Shown here piece after piece: positions 1 through 5,880 of a DNA stretch of 6,267 bases (position 1 is its first letter; each line of letters starts with the position of its first letter). The position numbers and the translations under genes were made by a program. Under the pieces are notes generated by a model that searched no databases, was not told where the DNA came from, and was given only the letters and a program-made list of their open reading frames with translations. The stretch comes from Pseudomonadota bacterium (GTDB lineage Bacteria; Pseudomonadota; Alphaproteobacteria; Rhizobiales; Rhizobiaceae). The stretch covers positions 1 through 6,267 of the forward strand of contig JAEZXF010000473.1 in NCBI GenBank assembly GCA_023419995.1. Reading direction: 5' to 3'.

Positions 1-2
1 TG

Positions 3-2057
3 CTCTATCTCTATTCCGGGCCCGCGCCGCGCTTGTTCTGGGCGGGGGCGCGCGCCGCCGCCCGCATCAAGCCGGTCATCGCCATCAAGCCCGGCCGCCA
101 CGAGCAGGCCGCCAAGGCCGCCGCCACCCACACCGGCGCGCTTTCCGGCGCCGACCGCGTGGTGGACGCGGCGCTGCGCCGCGCCGGCATCCTGCGCGTC
201 AACGGCCTGGCCGAGCTGTTCGACGCGGTCGAGATCGTCGCCCGCTTCCCGCCGCTGAAGCGCGTGCGCGTCGGCATCGTCACCAATGGCGGCGGCGCCG
301 GCGTGCTCGCCGTCGACCAGCTGATCGACATCGGCGGCGAGCTGGCCGAGTTGTCCGAGGCCACCCTCGCCACGCTCGACGACGGCCTGCCGCCGACCTG
401 GTCGTACGCCAACCCGGTCGACATCATCGGCGACGCGCCGGCTGAGCGCTACGGCGCGGCGCTGAAGGCCGTCGCCGCCGACGAGGGCGTCGATGCCGTG
501 CTTGTGCTGAACTGCCCGACCGGCCTCGCCTCGCCCATGGACGCGGCCAAGGGCGTCGCCGCCGTGGTCGACAAGGGCCGCATCGGCGGCAAGCCGGTGC
601 TGGCCTGCTGGCTGGGCGAGCAGACGGCCGAGCCGGCGCGCAAGGTCCTGCGCGCCGCCGGCATCGCCACCTTCGAGACGCCGGCGGAGGCGGCGAGCTC
701 GATCGGCTATCTCGATGGCTGGAGCAAGGCGCAGGAGGCGCTGACGCAGGTGCCGGCCTCCGGCAGCGCCGACATCGAGGGCCGCATCGACGAGGTGCGC
801 GCCATCTTCCGCGGCGCGGCCGCCGAGGGCCGCACCCTCCTGACCGAGCCGGAGGCGAAGTCGGTCCTGGCCGCCTACGACGTCACCGTGCCGCAGATAC
901 TCAACGCTCGCTCGCCGGCCGAGGCCGAGTCGCACGCCGCGCACCTGCTGAAGGAGTGGGACGCGGTGGTGGTGAAGCTGCTCTCCAAGGCGATCTCGCA
1001 CAAGTCCGACGTCGGCGGCGTCATCCTCAACATCGAGACGGCCAGGGCCGCGCGCGAGGCGGCGGAGGCGATCGAGGCGCGGGTGCGCAAGAGCCGGCCC
1101 GACGCCGACATCGAGGGCTATGCCGTCCAGCCGATGGTGAGGATGAAGCACGCGCACGAGCTGATTCTCGGCGTCTCGCGCGACCCGATCTTCGGCCCGG
1201 TCATCATGTTCGGCGCCGGCGGCGTCTCGGTCGAGGTGGTGGACGACACCGCCATCGGCCTGCCGCCGCTCGACGACGTGCTGGGCGAGGAGCTGATCGA
1301 GCGCACCCGAATCGGCAGGCTGCTCGCCGGGTTCCGCGACCGCGCGCCCGCCGACCGGACGGCGATCCTGCGCTCGCTCAATGCCGTGTCGCAGATGGTG
1401 GTCGACTTCCCCTGCATCGCCGGCGTCGACGTCAACCCGCTGCTGACCGGCCCCGAGGGCGCGGTGGCGCTCGACGCGCGCATCGAGATCGACCCGGCGC
1501 GCATCGAGGAGGAGGGCCCGAACCCGGACCTCGCCATCCGCCCCTATCCGGCCGGCTGGGAGAAGGCCTTCCACTCGCAGAAGGACGAGGAGTACACGCT
1601 GCGTCCGATCCGGCCGGCCGACATCGCGCTCTATCCCGACTTCTTCAGGCGCGTGACGCCCGACGACGTCCGCCTGCGCTTCCTCGGCTACCGCAAGGCC
1701 TTCCCCGACGAGATGCTGAAGCGGCTGACCCAGCTCGACTACGACCGCGAGATCGCCTTCGTCGCCATCGGCGAGGACGGCTCGCTCGCCGGCATCTCGC
1801 GCCTGTCGGCCGACCCGAACCACGAAAGCGCCGAGTTCGGCCTTCTGGTGCGGTCGGACCTGCAGGGGCGGGGGCTGGGCTGGGCGCTGATGACACACCT
1901 GATCGACTACGGCCGCGCCGACGGGCTCTCGCGCATCGAGGGCATCATGTTCGACGAGAACGACAGGATGATCGACCTTGCCCGCGATCTGGGCTTCGTC
2001 ATCCACGACCATCCGGACGACCGGACGCTGGAGCTGGCGGTGCTGACCCTGAAATAG
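3..2057 (+). CDS. Pat/PatZ-like protein: NDP-forming acyl-CoA synthetase fused to GNAT acetyltransferase (5' partial)
   Basis: The frame is open from base 3 to a TAG at 2055-2057, so the start lies upstream of the window. Numbering here starts at the codon at 33-35. Visible parts in order are: the end of the flavodoxin-like CoA-ligase region, with THTGALSGAD (His33, codon 129-131) matching the phospho-His loop of ADP-forming acetyl-CoA synthetases; an ATP-grasp domain from about residue 269 (LLTEPEAK, then VVVKLLSK, GAGGVSVEV and GVDVNPLL); and a GNAT domain from about 521 to the end, with the acetyl-CoA loop QGRGLG at 611-616. The order matches E. coli PatZ (YfiQ), a protein lysine acetyltransferase of about 886 residues, so roughly 200 N-terminal residues are missing. 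Family knowledge suggests cytosolic acetylation of enzymes such as acetyl-CoA synthetase. Because the histidine is kept, ligase activity is also possible. Residues just before ARAAAR look divergent for the family. It converges on zur with a gap of under 40 bases. Confidence 0.9.
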   Translation, partial: LYLYSGPAPRLFWAGARAAARIKPVIAIKPGRHEQAAKAAATHTGALSGADRVVDAALRRAGILRVNGLAELFDAVEIVARFPPLKRVRVGIVTNGGGAGVLAVDQLIDIGGELAELSEATLATLDDGLPPTWSYANPVDIIGDAPAERYGAALKAVAADEGVDAVLVLNCPTGLASPMDAAKGVAAVVDKGRIGGKPVLACWLGEQTAEPARKVLRAAGIATFETPAEAASSIGYLDGWSKAQEALTQVPASGSADIEGRIDEVRAIFRGAAAEGRTLLTEPEAKSVLAAYDVTVPQILNARSPAEAESHAAHLLKEWDAVVVKLLSKAISHKSDVGGVILNIETARAAREAAEAIEARVRKSRPDADIEGYAVQPMVRMKHAHELILGVSRDPIFGPVIMFGAGGVSVEVVDDTAIGLPPLDDVLGEELIERTRIGRLLAGFRDRAPADRTAILRSLNAVSQMVVDFPCIAGVDVNPLLTGPEGAVALDARIEIDPARIEEEGPNPDLAIRPYPAGWEKAFHSQKDEEYTLRPIRPADIALYPDFFRRVTPDDVRLRFLGYRKAFPDEMLKRLTQLDYDREIAFVAIGEDGSLAGISRLSADPNHESAEFGLLVRSDLQGRGLGWALMTHLIDYGRADGLSRIEGIMFDENDRMIDLARDLGFVIHDHPDDRTLELAVLTLK

Positions 2058-2069
2058 GCCGGCCCGTCC

Positions 2070-2096
2070 GGGGGGTGGGGGGAGGCGGAGCGCCTC
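2070..2096. terminator. Convergent-gap hairpin next to a G-run; possible terminator
   Basis: Between the two convergent stop codons there is a run of six G, one T and six G (2070-2082). A perfect 6-bp inverted repeat, GAGGCG-GAG-CGCCTC (2082-2096), overlaps it and includes part of the zur stop codon. No T-tract follows on either strand, so it is not a classical intrinsic terminator. Read on the minus strand, the zur transcript leaves the hairpin into a C-rich, G-poor stretch, a composition that can favour Rho-dependent ending. Termination function is inferred only. Confidence 0.3.
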
Positions 2097-2496
2097 AGGC
2101 CGCGAGGCAGGTCGCGCAGTGGCCGCGGATCTCGATCGTGGTCTTCTCCGCCTTGAAGCCCTTGTCCGCCGACCAGGCGGCGAGCCGCTCGCGCACCACG
2201 TCGTCGGAGAACTCGTCGACCTGGCCGCAATCCTCGCAGATGGCGAAGGCGATCAGCCCGTGCGCGTGGCAGTGGGGATGGGCGCAGGCGACGAAGGCGT
2301 TGAGCGTCTCCAGCCGGTGGACGAGCCCGGCCGAAAGCAGCTTGTCCAGCGCGCGATAGACCTGCAGCGGCGCGCGAAAGCCCTCGTCGCGCAGCCGGTC
2401 GAGGATGGTGTAGGCCGAAAGCGGCGCGTCCGCCTTCGACAGCGTGTCGAAGACGAGCGCCTGATTGCGGGTGAGGTCGCCTCGGGTCGTGGTCAT
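2095..2496 (-). CDS. zur: Zur, zinc-responsive Fur-family repressor
   Basis: A 133-residue cytosolic regulator that, when zinc-loaded, is expected to bind the operator between znuA and znuC and shut down zinc uptake. The N-terminal winged-helix part runs to about residue 60 (AYTILDRLRDEGFRAPLQVY, then RALDKLL). The C-terminal part carries the structural zinc cysteines as two CxxC pairs, C87/C90 (CEDC) and C127/C130 (CATC). By alignment in my head to E. coli Zur, the sensory-site residues are kept as H60, C71, H79 and E95. An extra cluster, HPHCHAH (73-79), surrounds that site. The protein is shorter than E. coli Zur (about 171) but normal for rhizobial Zur proteins. The start is the ATG at 2496-2494: it has a GGGAG Shine-Dalgarno 9 bases upstream and overlaps the znuB stop by four bases (ATGA). 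The frame stays open far upstream, but that part is znuB read out of frame. As the last gene of the operon it should repress its own synthesis. Fur is the main alternative, made unlikely by the neighbours. Confidence 0.93.
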   Translation of the reverse strand: MTTTRGDLTRNQALVFDTLSKADAPLSAYTILDRLRDEGFRAPLQVYRALDKLLSAGLVHRLETLNAFVACAHPHCHAHGLIAFAICEDCGQVDEFSDDVVRERLAAWSADKGFKAEKTTIEIRGHCATCLAA

Positions 2497-3314
2497 GACG
2501 TGCTGCTCCCGGAAGCGGTGCGTCGGAAAAGGGCAGGGTAGGACGGCAGGCTGAGCAGGAAAAGGCCGGTCGCCGCGACGACGATCGACGGTCCCGACGG
2601 CGTGTCGAAGCCGAGCGAGCCGTGCAGGCCGCCGACCACGGCGAGCACGCCGAACAGCGCCGCCAGCACCGCCATCGCCTCGGGCGTCGAGGCGAAGCGG
2701 CGCGCCGTCGCCGCGGGAATGATCATCAGCGCCGTGATCAGCAGGATGCCGACGATCTTCATGGCGATGGCGACGACGAGCGCCATCATCAGCATGAAGA
2801 CGAGGCGCGAGCGTGCCGGCGCGAGCCCTTCGGCCTCCGCCAGCTCCTCGTCGACCGAGGCCGCCAGCAGCGGCCGCCACAGCAGCGCCAGCAGCACGAG
2901 CACCCGCGCGCCGCCGCCCCAGATCGCCGCGAGGTCGACCCGGGAGACAGCGAGGATGTCGCCGAACAGGAAGCCCATCAGGTCGACCCGCACCCACGTC
3001 ATGAAGCCGATGGCGACGAGGCCGAGCGCCAGCGCCGCGTGCGACAGGATGCCGAGCAGCGCGTCGGCCGAGAGCCCGCCGCGCCGCTCGAGCGCGAGCA
3101 GGGCCAGCGACACGAGCACCGCGATCGCGAACACGCCGAGGGTGAGGTCGATGTTGAGCAGGAAGCCGAGCGCGACGCCGAGCAGCGCCGAATGGGCCAT
3201 GGTGTCGCCGAAATAGGCCATGCGCCGCCACACCACGAAGCAGCCGAGCGGGCCGGTGGCGAGCGCCAGCCCGACGCCGGCGACCAGCGCCCGGGTGAAG
3301 AAATCATCGAGCAT
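2493..3314 (-). CDS. znuB: ZnuB, zinc ABC transporter permease
   Basis: A 273-residue inner-membrane permease of the ABC-3 (ZnuB/MntB) family that forms the zinc channel as a dimer. Hydrophobic segments lie at about 8-29, 36-54, 57-75, 87-105, 113-131, 136-150, 171-203, 213-231 and 242-258. The family-typical stretches FVVWRRMAYFGDTMAHSALLG (about 26-46, cytoplasmic end of the early helices), GFLFGDIL (114-121) and KIVGILLITALMIIPAATA (186-204, the region that contacts the ATPase) are present. The start ATG at 3314-3312 is set by a strong GGGAGG Shine-Dalgarno six bases upstream, lying inside the end of znuC. The 11-base overlap with znuC and 4-base overlap with zur suggest translational coupling. 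A much longer reading of this frame upstream only reproduces znuC out of frame. Manganese permeases are related, but the Zur neighbour and His-rich partners favour zinc. Confidence 0.94.
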   Translation of the reverse strand: MLDDFFTRALVAGVGLALATGPLGCFVVWRRMAYFGDTMAHSALLGVALGFLLNIDLTLGVFAIAVLVSLALLALERRGGLSADALLGILSHAALALGLVAIGFMTWVRVDLMGFLFGDILAVSRVDLAAIWGGGARVLVLLALLWRPLLAASVDEELAEAEGLAPARSRLVFMLMMALVVAIAMKIVGILLITALMIIPAATARRFASTPEAMAVLAALFGVLAVVGGLHGSLGFDTPSGPSIVVAATGLFLLSLPSYPALFRRTASGSSTS

Positions 3315-4293
3315 CGCCGGCCTCCCGCTTCCCGTGGCCATGGCGGTGCTCGTGCCCGTGGACAGGGCCGTGCGCGTGGCCGTCGTCGGGGTGGTGCCCG
3401 TCATCCGGGTGGCAATGCTCGGTGATCGAGCCGTCGGCATGCAGCACCCGGCCGTCGGCGAGATGGGTGTGGTCGTGGCTGTGGCTGTAGACGGCGAGAG
3501 CGCCGGCCGCGCGCTGGCCGAACAGCCGCCGGTACTTCGGGTCGGCGGCCACCGCCTGCGGCGTGCCGCGGCAGCAGACATGGCCGTTGAGGCAGATGAC
3601 CGTGTCGGTCGCCGCCATCACCACGTGCAGGTCGTGCGAGATCAGCAGGATGCCGCAGCCCGTGCGGTCGCGAATCCTGCCGATGAGCTCGTAGAGCGCG
3701 GCCTCGCCGATGTAGTCGACGCCCTGCACCGGCTCGTCGAGCACGAGCAGGTCGGGCCGGCGCAGCATGGCGCGGGCGAGCAGCGCCCGCTGGAACTCGC
3801 CGCCGGACAGGGACTGTACCTGCGCGCCGGCGAGATGCCCGATGCCCACCTCCTCCAGCGCCGTGCCGATCTCGGCGGTGGAATGCGTCGCGGTCAGCGT
3901 CATCAGCCGCCCGACCGTCAGCGGCAGGGTGCGGTCGATGGCGAGCTTCTGCGGCACGTAGCCGACCCTCAGGTCGCGGATGCGGGTGATCGCACCCTCG
4001 TCGGGCTTGAGGACCCCCACCACGGCGCGGGCCGTGGTGCTCTTGCCCGAGCCGTTGGGGCCGATCAGCGTGACGATCTCGCCCCGGCGGATGTCGAAGG
4101 CGACGCCGCGCACCAGCCAGCGCCCGCCGCGCCTGACGCCGAGATTGTCGAGCTTGGCGAGAACCTGCCCGGTCTGCGCCGCGGCGCGCGGCGGCGCGGC
4201 CGGCAGGCGCGCATCGCCTCCGGCGGAAGGGCGGCCTTCGCCGCCGCCGGCCTCGGGGCCGGCTTGCAGGTGCTGGTGCGGTTTTTTCTGCAT
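3304..4293 (-). CDS. znuC: ZnuC, zinc ABC transporter ATPase with His-rich C-terminal tail
   Basis: The ATP-hydrolysing subunit, on the cytoplasmic face of ZnuB. Numbered from the ATG at 4293 (329 residues): Walker A GPNGSGKST at 78-86, Q-loop Q115 (VPQK), signature LSGGE at 162-166, Walker B LLVLDEP at 182-188, and H-loop H220 (ISHD). Beyond the core, residues 271-320 hold 16 histidines among Asp and Gly, a probable cytosolic zinc-binding tail. Residues 1-42 form a low-complexity Ala/Gly/Pro extension before the fold begins near VLAKLDNL; the family is usually about 240-310 long. The start is uncertain. An in-frame ATG at 4317 and a GTG at 4347 exist, but the GTG sits inside the Zur box and the 4317 ATG overlaps the proposed znuA -35 element. 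None of the three has a clear Shine-Dalgarno. First gene of the znuC-znuB-zur operon, expected to be Zur-repressed. Confidence 0.92.
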   Translation of the reverse strand: MQKKPHQHLQAGPEAGGGEGRPSAGGDARLPAAPPRAAAQTGQVLAKLDNLGVRRGGRWLVRGVAFDIRRGEIVTLIGPNGSGKSTTARAVVGVLKPDEGAITRIRDLRVGYVPQKLAIDRTLPLTVGRLMTLTATHSTAEIGTALEEVGIGHLAGAQVQSLSGGEFQRALLARAMLRRPDLLVLDEPVQGVDYIGEAALYELIGRIRDRTGCGILLISHDLHVVMAATDTVICLNGHVCCRGTPQAVAADPKYRRLFGQRAAGALAVYSHSHDHTHLADGRVLHADGSITEHCHPDDGHHPDDGHAHGPVHGHEHRHGHGKREAGDAR

Positions 4294-4310
4294 CGCGCTT
4301 TCGCCAGGGG

Positions 4311-4340
4311 TTGCCATCGGGATATGGCACACGTTATAGC
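4311..4340 (+). promoter_or_regulatory. Probable znuA promoter
   Basis: TTGCCA (4311-4316) and TATAGC (4335-4340) are separated by 18 bases and resemble sigma-70-type -35 and -10 hexamers (5/6 and 4/6 matches). Transcription would begin near 4347, inside the Zur box, so a bound repressor would block it. This leaves a leader of about 110 bases before znuA in which I see no riboswitch-like structure. On the opposite strand TATAAC (4338-4333) could serve as the znuC -10, but I find no good -35 for it. Confidence 0.45.
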
Positions 4341-4345
4341 ATTCC
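4328..4345. promoter_or_regulatory. Possible second, degenerate Zur box
   Basis: Immediately next to the main Zur box, with no spacing, the 18 bases CACACGTTATAGCATTCC match 11 of 18 positions of the same consensus in reverse orientation, including the core GTTAT and CATT. It overlaps the proposed znuA -10 hexamer. It could be a lower-affinity site giving cooperative binding, or chance in an AT-richer patch. Confidence 0.35.
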
Positions 4346-4363
4346 ACAATGTAATAACGTTAC
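4346..4363. promoter_or_regulatory. Zur box between znuC and znuA
   Basis: The 18 bases ACAATGTAATAACGTTAC match 15 of 18 positions of the alphaproteobacterial Zur consensus as I recall it, GTAATGTAATAACATTAC. The centre is partly palindromic (AATGTA/AACGTT arms). It lies in the gap between divergent znuC and znuA, which is where Zur should act, and it covers the expected transcription start of znuA. The consensus comes from memory of comparative studies and was not checked by search. Confidence 0.8.
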
Positions 4364-4460
4364 ACTTCGCAAGGAATGAGGCGGCGCAGGGTGCCGGATA
4401 CCGATCCCCGCCCGCCGGATCGCCCGTCCGCGCCGAACGCGTCACAAGGAAAGGCCCGCC

Positions 4461-5507
4461 ATGCTTCGTTCGCTCCTTCTCGCCTCCGCCACTGCGGCCG
4501 CGGTTGTCGCCGCCGCCGCGCCGGCCCGCGCCCTCGACGGCGTCGCCGTCTCGATCAAGCCGCTGCATTCGCTGGTGTCGGCGGTGATGGAAGGGGTGGG
4601 CGAGCCCTCGCTGGTGGTGCGCGGGGCCGGGTCCGAGCACGTGCATTCCCTGCGCCCCTCCGATGCCCGGGCGCTGGAGACGGCGAGCGTGGTCTTCCGC
4701 GTCGGCGAGGGGATGGAGACCTTCCTCAACGCGCCGCTGAAGACGCTCGCCGGCAAGGCGACGGTGGTCTCGCTCGAGGATGCCCCCGGCCTGACCAAGC
4801 TCGACTTCCGCGAGGGCGGCCCGTTCGAGGCGCATGCGCACGGCGACGGGAGCGGCCACGACGGCCACGACCATGATGCCCATGACCATGACCATGGCCA
4901 CGATGCCGACGACGACGGCGATGACGGCCACGACCATGACGCCCATGCGGGGGAATCCCATGCGTATGACGGCCACGACCACGAGGAGCACGACCTTCAC
5001 ATCTGGCTCGACCCGGTGAACGCGAAGGCCATGGTGGCCGAGATCGCCCGGGTGCTGGCCGAGGCCGACCCGGAGAACGCGGCGCGCTACCTCGCCAACG
5101 CGCAGGCCTATTCCGGCCGGCTCGACGCGCTGGTGGAGGAGGTGGATGCGACGGTTGCCCCGGTCAGGGACCGGCCGTCCATCGTCTTCCACGACGCCTA
5201 CCAGTATTTCGAGAAGCGCTTCGGCGTGAACGTCGCCGGCTCGATCACCGTCAGCCCCGAGGCGATGCCGGGCGCGCAGCGCCTGTCGCTGATCCGCGAC
5301 AAGGTGAAGGAGCTCGGCGCGGCCTGCGTGTTCTCCGAGCCCCAGTTCGAGCCCCGGCTGGTCTCGGTGGTGACGGAAGGGACCAGCGCCCGCACCGGCG
5401 TCCTCGACCCGCTCGGGGCCGACCTCGCCGACGGGCCGGACCTCTACCCGGCGCTGATCCGCAACCTCGCCGGCTCGCTCGTCGCCTGCCTGTCGGATGC
5501 CGGCTGA
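4461..5507 (+). CDS. znuA: ZnuA, periplasmic zinc-binding protein with His/Asp-rich loop
   Basis: A 348-residue solute-binding protein of the cluster A-I (TroA-like) family that captures zinc in the periplasm and hands it to ZnuB. A Sec signal peptide spans about residues 1-24 (MLRSLL, then an Ala/Val-rich core ending APARA before LDG). Likely zinc ligands are H36 (KPLH), H180 (HIWLDP), H244 (FHDAY) and an acidic residue, probably D316 (VLDPLGAD). Residues 125-177 form the charged loop with 16 histidines, typical of ZnuA and absent from manganese-binding relatives. C289 and C343 match the family disulfide. The start ATG at 4461 has a strong AAGGAAAGG Shine-Dalgarno (4446-4454) with a six-base spacer. 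It is transcribed divergently from znuC-znuB-zur and should be Zur-repressed. The length is normal. Confidence 0.95.
   Translation: MLRSLLLASATAAAVVAAAAPARALDGVAVSIKPLHSLVSAVMEGVGEPSLVVRGAGSEHVHSLRPSDARALETASVVFRVGEGMETFLNAPLKTLAGKATVVSLEDAPGLTKLDFREGGPFEAHAHGDGSGHDGHDHDAHDHDHGHDADDDGDDGHDHDAHAGESHAYDGHDHEEHDLHIWLDPVNAKAMVAEIARVLAEADPENAARYLANAQAYSGRLDALVEEVDATVAPVRDRPSIVFHDAYQYFEKRFGVNVAGSITVSPEAMPGAQRLSLIRDKVKELGAACVFSEPQFEPRLVSVVTEGTSARTGVLDPLGADLADGPDLYPALIRNLAGSLVACLSDAG
4860..4981 (+). repeat. Short in-frame repeats in the His-rich loop of znuA
   Basis: A 25-base unit at 4860-4884 recurs at 4923-4947 with a single silent change (GAT to GAC) and again in its first 14 bases at 4968-4981. 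They are in frame (21 and 15 codons apart) and encode DGHDHDAH, DGHDHDAH and DGHDHEEH. This is seen directly. Such tracts in metal-binding loops can grow and shrink by replication slippage. Confidence 0.8.
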
Positions 5508-5572
5508 CGCACAGGCGCGGTCCGGCGTTCAGCGGATGGAAAGGACAATGTGCCAAATCGGCAAACGGGCGC

Positions 5573-5601
5573 TTGTGTTTCGCGCGTAATGAAGCTATCA
5601 G
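5573..5601 (+). promoter_or_regulatory. Possible promoter of the tRNA-Thr gene
   Basis: TTGTGT (5573-5578) and TATCAG (5596-5601) are 17 bases apart, and transcription would start near 5608, about 33 bases before the tRNA. The hexamers are weak matches (3/6 and 4/6), but this is the best-placed pair in the znuA-tRNA spacer. A small GC hairpin, GGCGC-TTC-GCGCC (5617-5629), lies in the leader. No clear znuA terminator is visible in 5508-5572. Confidence 0.35.
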
Positions 5602-5640
5602 GCCCACGTTTTCCTTGGCGCTTCGCGCCTGCCCCGGAAA

Positions 5641-5716
5641 GCCGCTTTAGCTCAGTTGGTAGAGCACATCATTCGTAATGATGGGGTCGCGTGTTCGAGT
5701 CACGCAAGCGGCACCA
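5641..5716 (+). tRNA. tRNA-Thr (anticodon CGT)
   Basis: A complete cloverleaf of 76 bases. The acceptor arm GCCGCTT (5641-5647) pairs perfectly with AAGCGGC (5706-5712). The D-stem is GCTC/GAGC with GG in the loop, the anticodon stem CATCA/TGATG encloses loop TTCGTAA with anticodon CGT at 5674-5676, the variable loop is five bases, and the T-arm is GCGTG-TTCGAGT-CACGC. The discriminator A5713 would normally be followed by CCA, and CCA is encoded at 5714-5716. It reads ACG codons. The integrase gene downstream suggests that the 3' part of this tRNA is an insertion target that was rebuilt on integration. Confidence 0.96.
5672..5716 (+). other. Probable attL core at the tRNA 3' end
   Basis: P4-type integrases usually recombine within the 3' half of a tRNA gene, leaving the tRNA whole at one end and a partial copy (attR) at the far end of the island. 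The anticodon loop through CCA is the likely interval. The exact crossover cannot be placed because the second copy lies outside the window. Confidence 0.45.
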
Positions 5717-5810
5717 CTTCCCGGTTTTCCCACGTCTATGGACGTCTGGAGAAATTCCGAAAATCCAAGGAATTCCAGAAGATTACGTCCAGAGGCGTTT
5801 TCCGGCATCC

Positions 5811-5868
5811 GTTGGCATCCAGAAAATTTGTTGGTATGCTTGTTGGTATCGAAATGACGGTACCAAAC
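5811..5868. repeat. GTTGGYAT repeats upstream of the integrase
   Basis: GTTGGCATCC (5811-5820), GTTGGTATGC (5830-5839) and GTTGGTATCG (5842-5851) are direct repeats of a ten-base unit, with a related inverted copy, GGTACCAAAC (5859-5868). They occupy the spacer between tRNA and integrase, just before the likely start codon. Clustered short repeats in this position fit integrase arm-binding sites or an operator for self-control of the integrase gene. The role is inferred. Confidence 0.55.
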
Positions 5869-5880
5869 ACGGACCGGCAC

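Noticed and set aside
956..2359. 467-codon plus-strand frame, Arg/Gly/Ala-rich
   Set aside because: It is an out-of-frame reading of the Pat-like gene and runs antisense into zur; composition is typical of a high-GC shadow.
2622..3425. Plus-strand frame rich in Glu, Arg, His and Gln, opposite znuB and znuC
   Set aside because: Shadow of GC-rich codons on the other strand; no family resemblance and no ribosome site of its own.
3220..4587. 455-codon plus-strand frame opposite znuC that reads into znuA
   Set aside because: It crosses the Zur box and the znuA start in another frame, and its sequence is explained by znuC antisense.
4376..4876. Plus-strand frame starting ATGAGGCGGCGC in the znuA leader, preceded by AAGGA
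   Set aside because: The AAGGA touches the ATG with no spacer, and the frame runs 400 bases out of phase into znuA with Arg-rich shadow composition.
4860..4981. Repeats in znuA as a CRISPR-like array
   Set aside because: The units are in frame, encode a His/Asp loop, are unevenly spaced and lie inside a conserved gene.
4065..5192. 375-codon minus-strand frame opposite znuA, with Val/Met-rich stretches
   Set aside because: The Val/Met tract is the antisense of the GAC-CAT-CAC repeats in the znuA His loop, and the start lies inside znuA.
5551..5563. TGCC-AAATC-GGCA inverted repeat after znuA as a terminator
   Set aside because: Four base pairs with no T-run after it; easily expected by chance.
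5617..5629. GGCGC-TTC-GCGCC hairpin before the tRNA as a znuA terminator
   Set aside because: The stem is only five pairs, no T-tract follows on either strand, and it lies downstream of the likely tRNA promoter.
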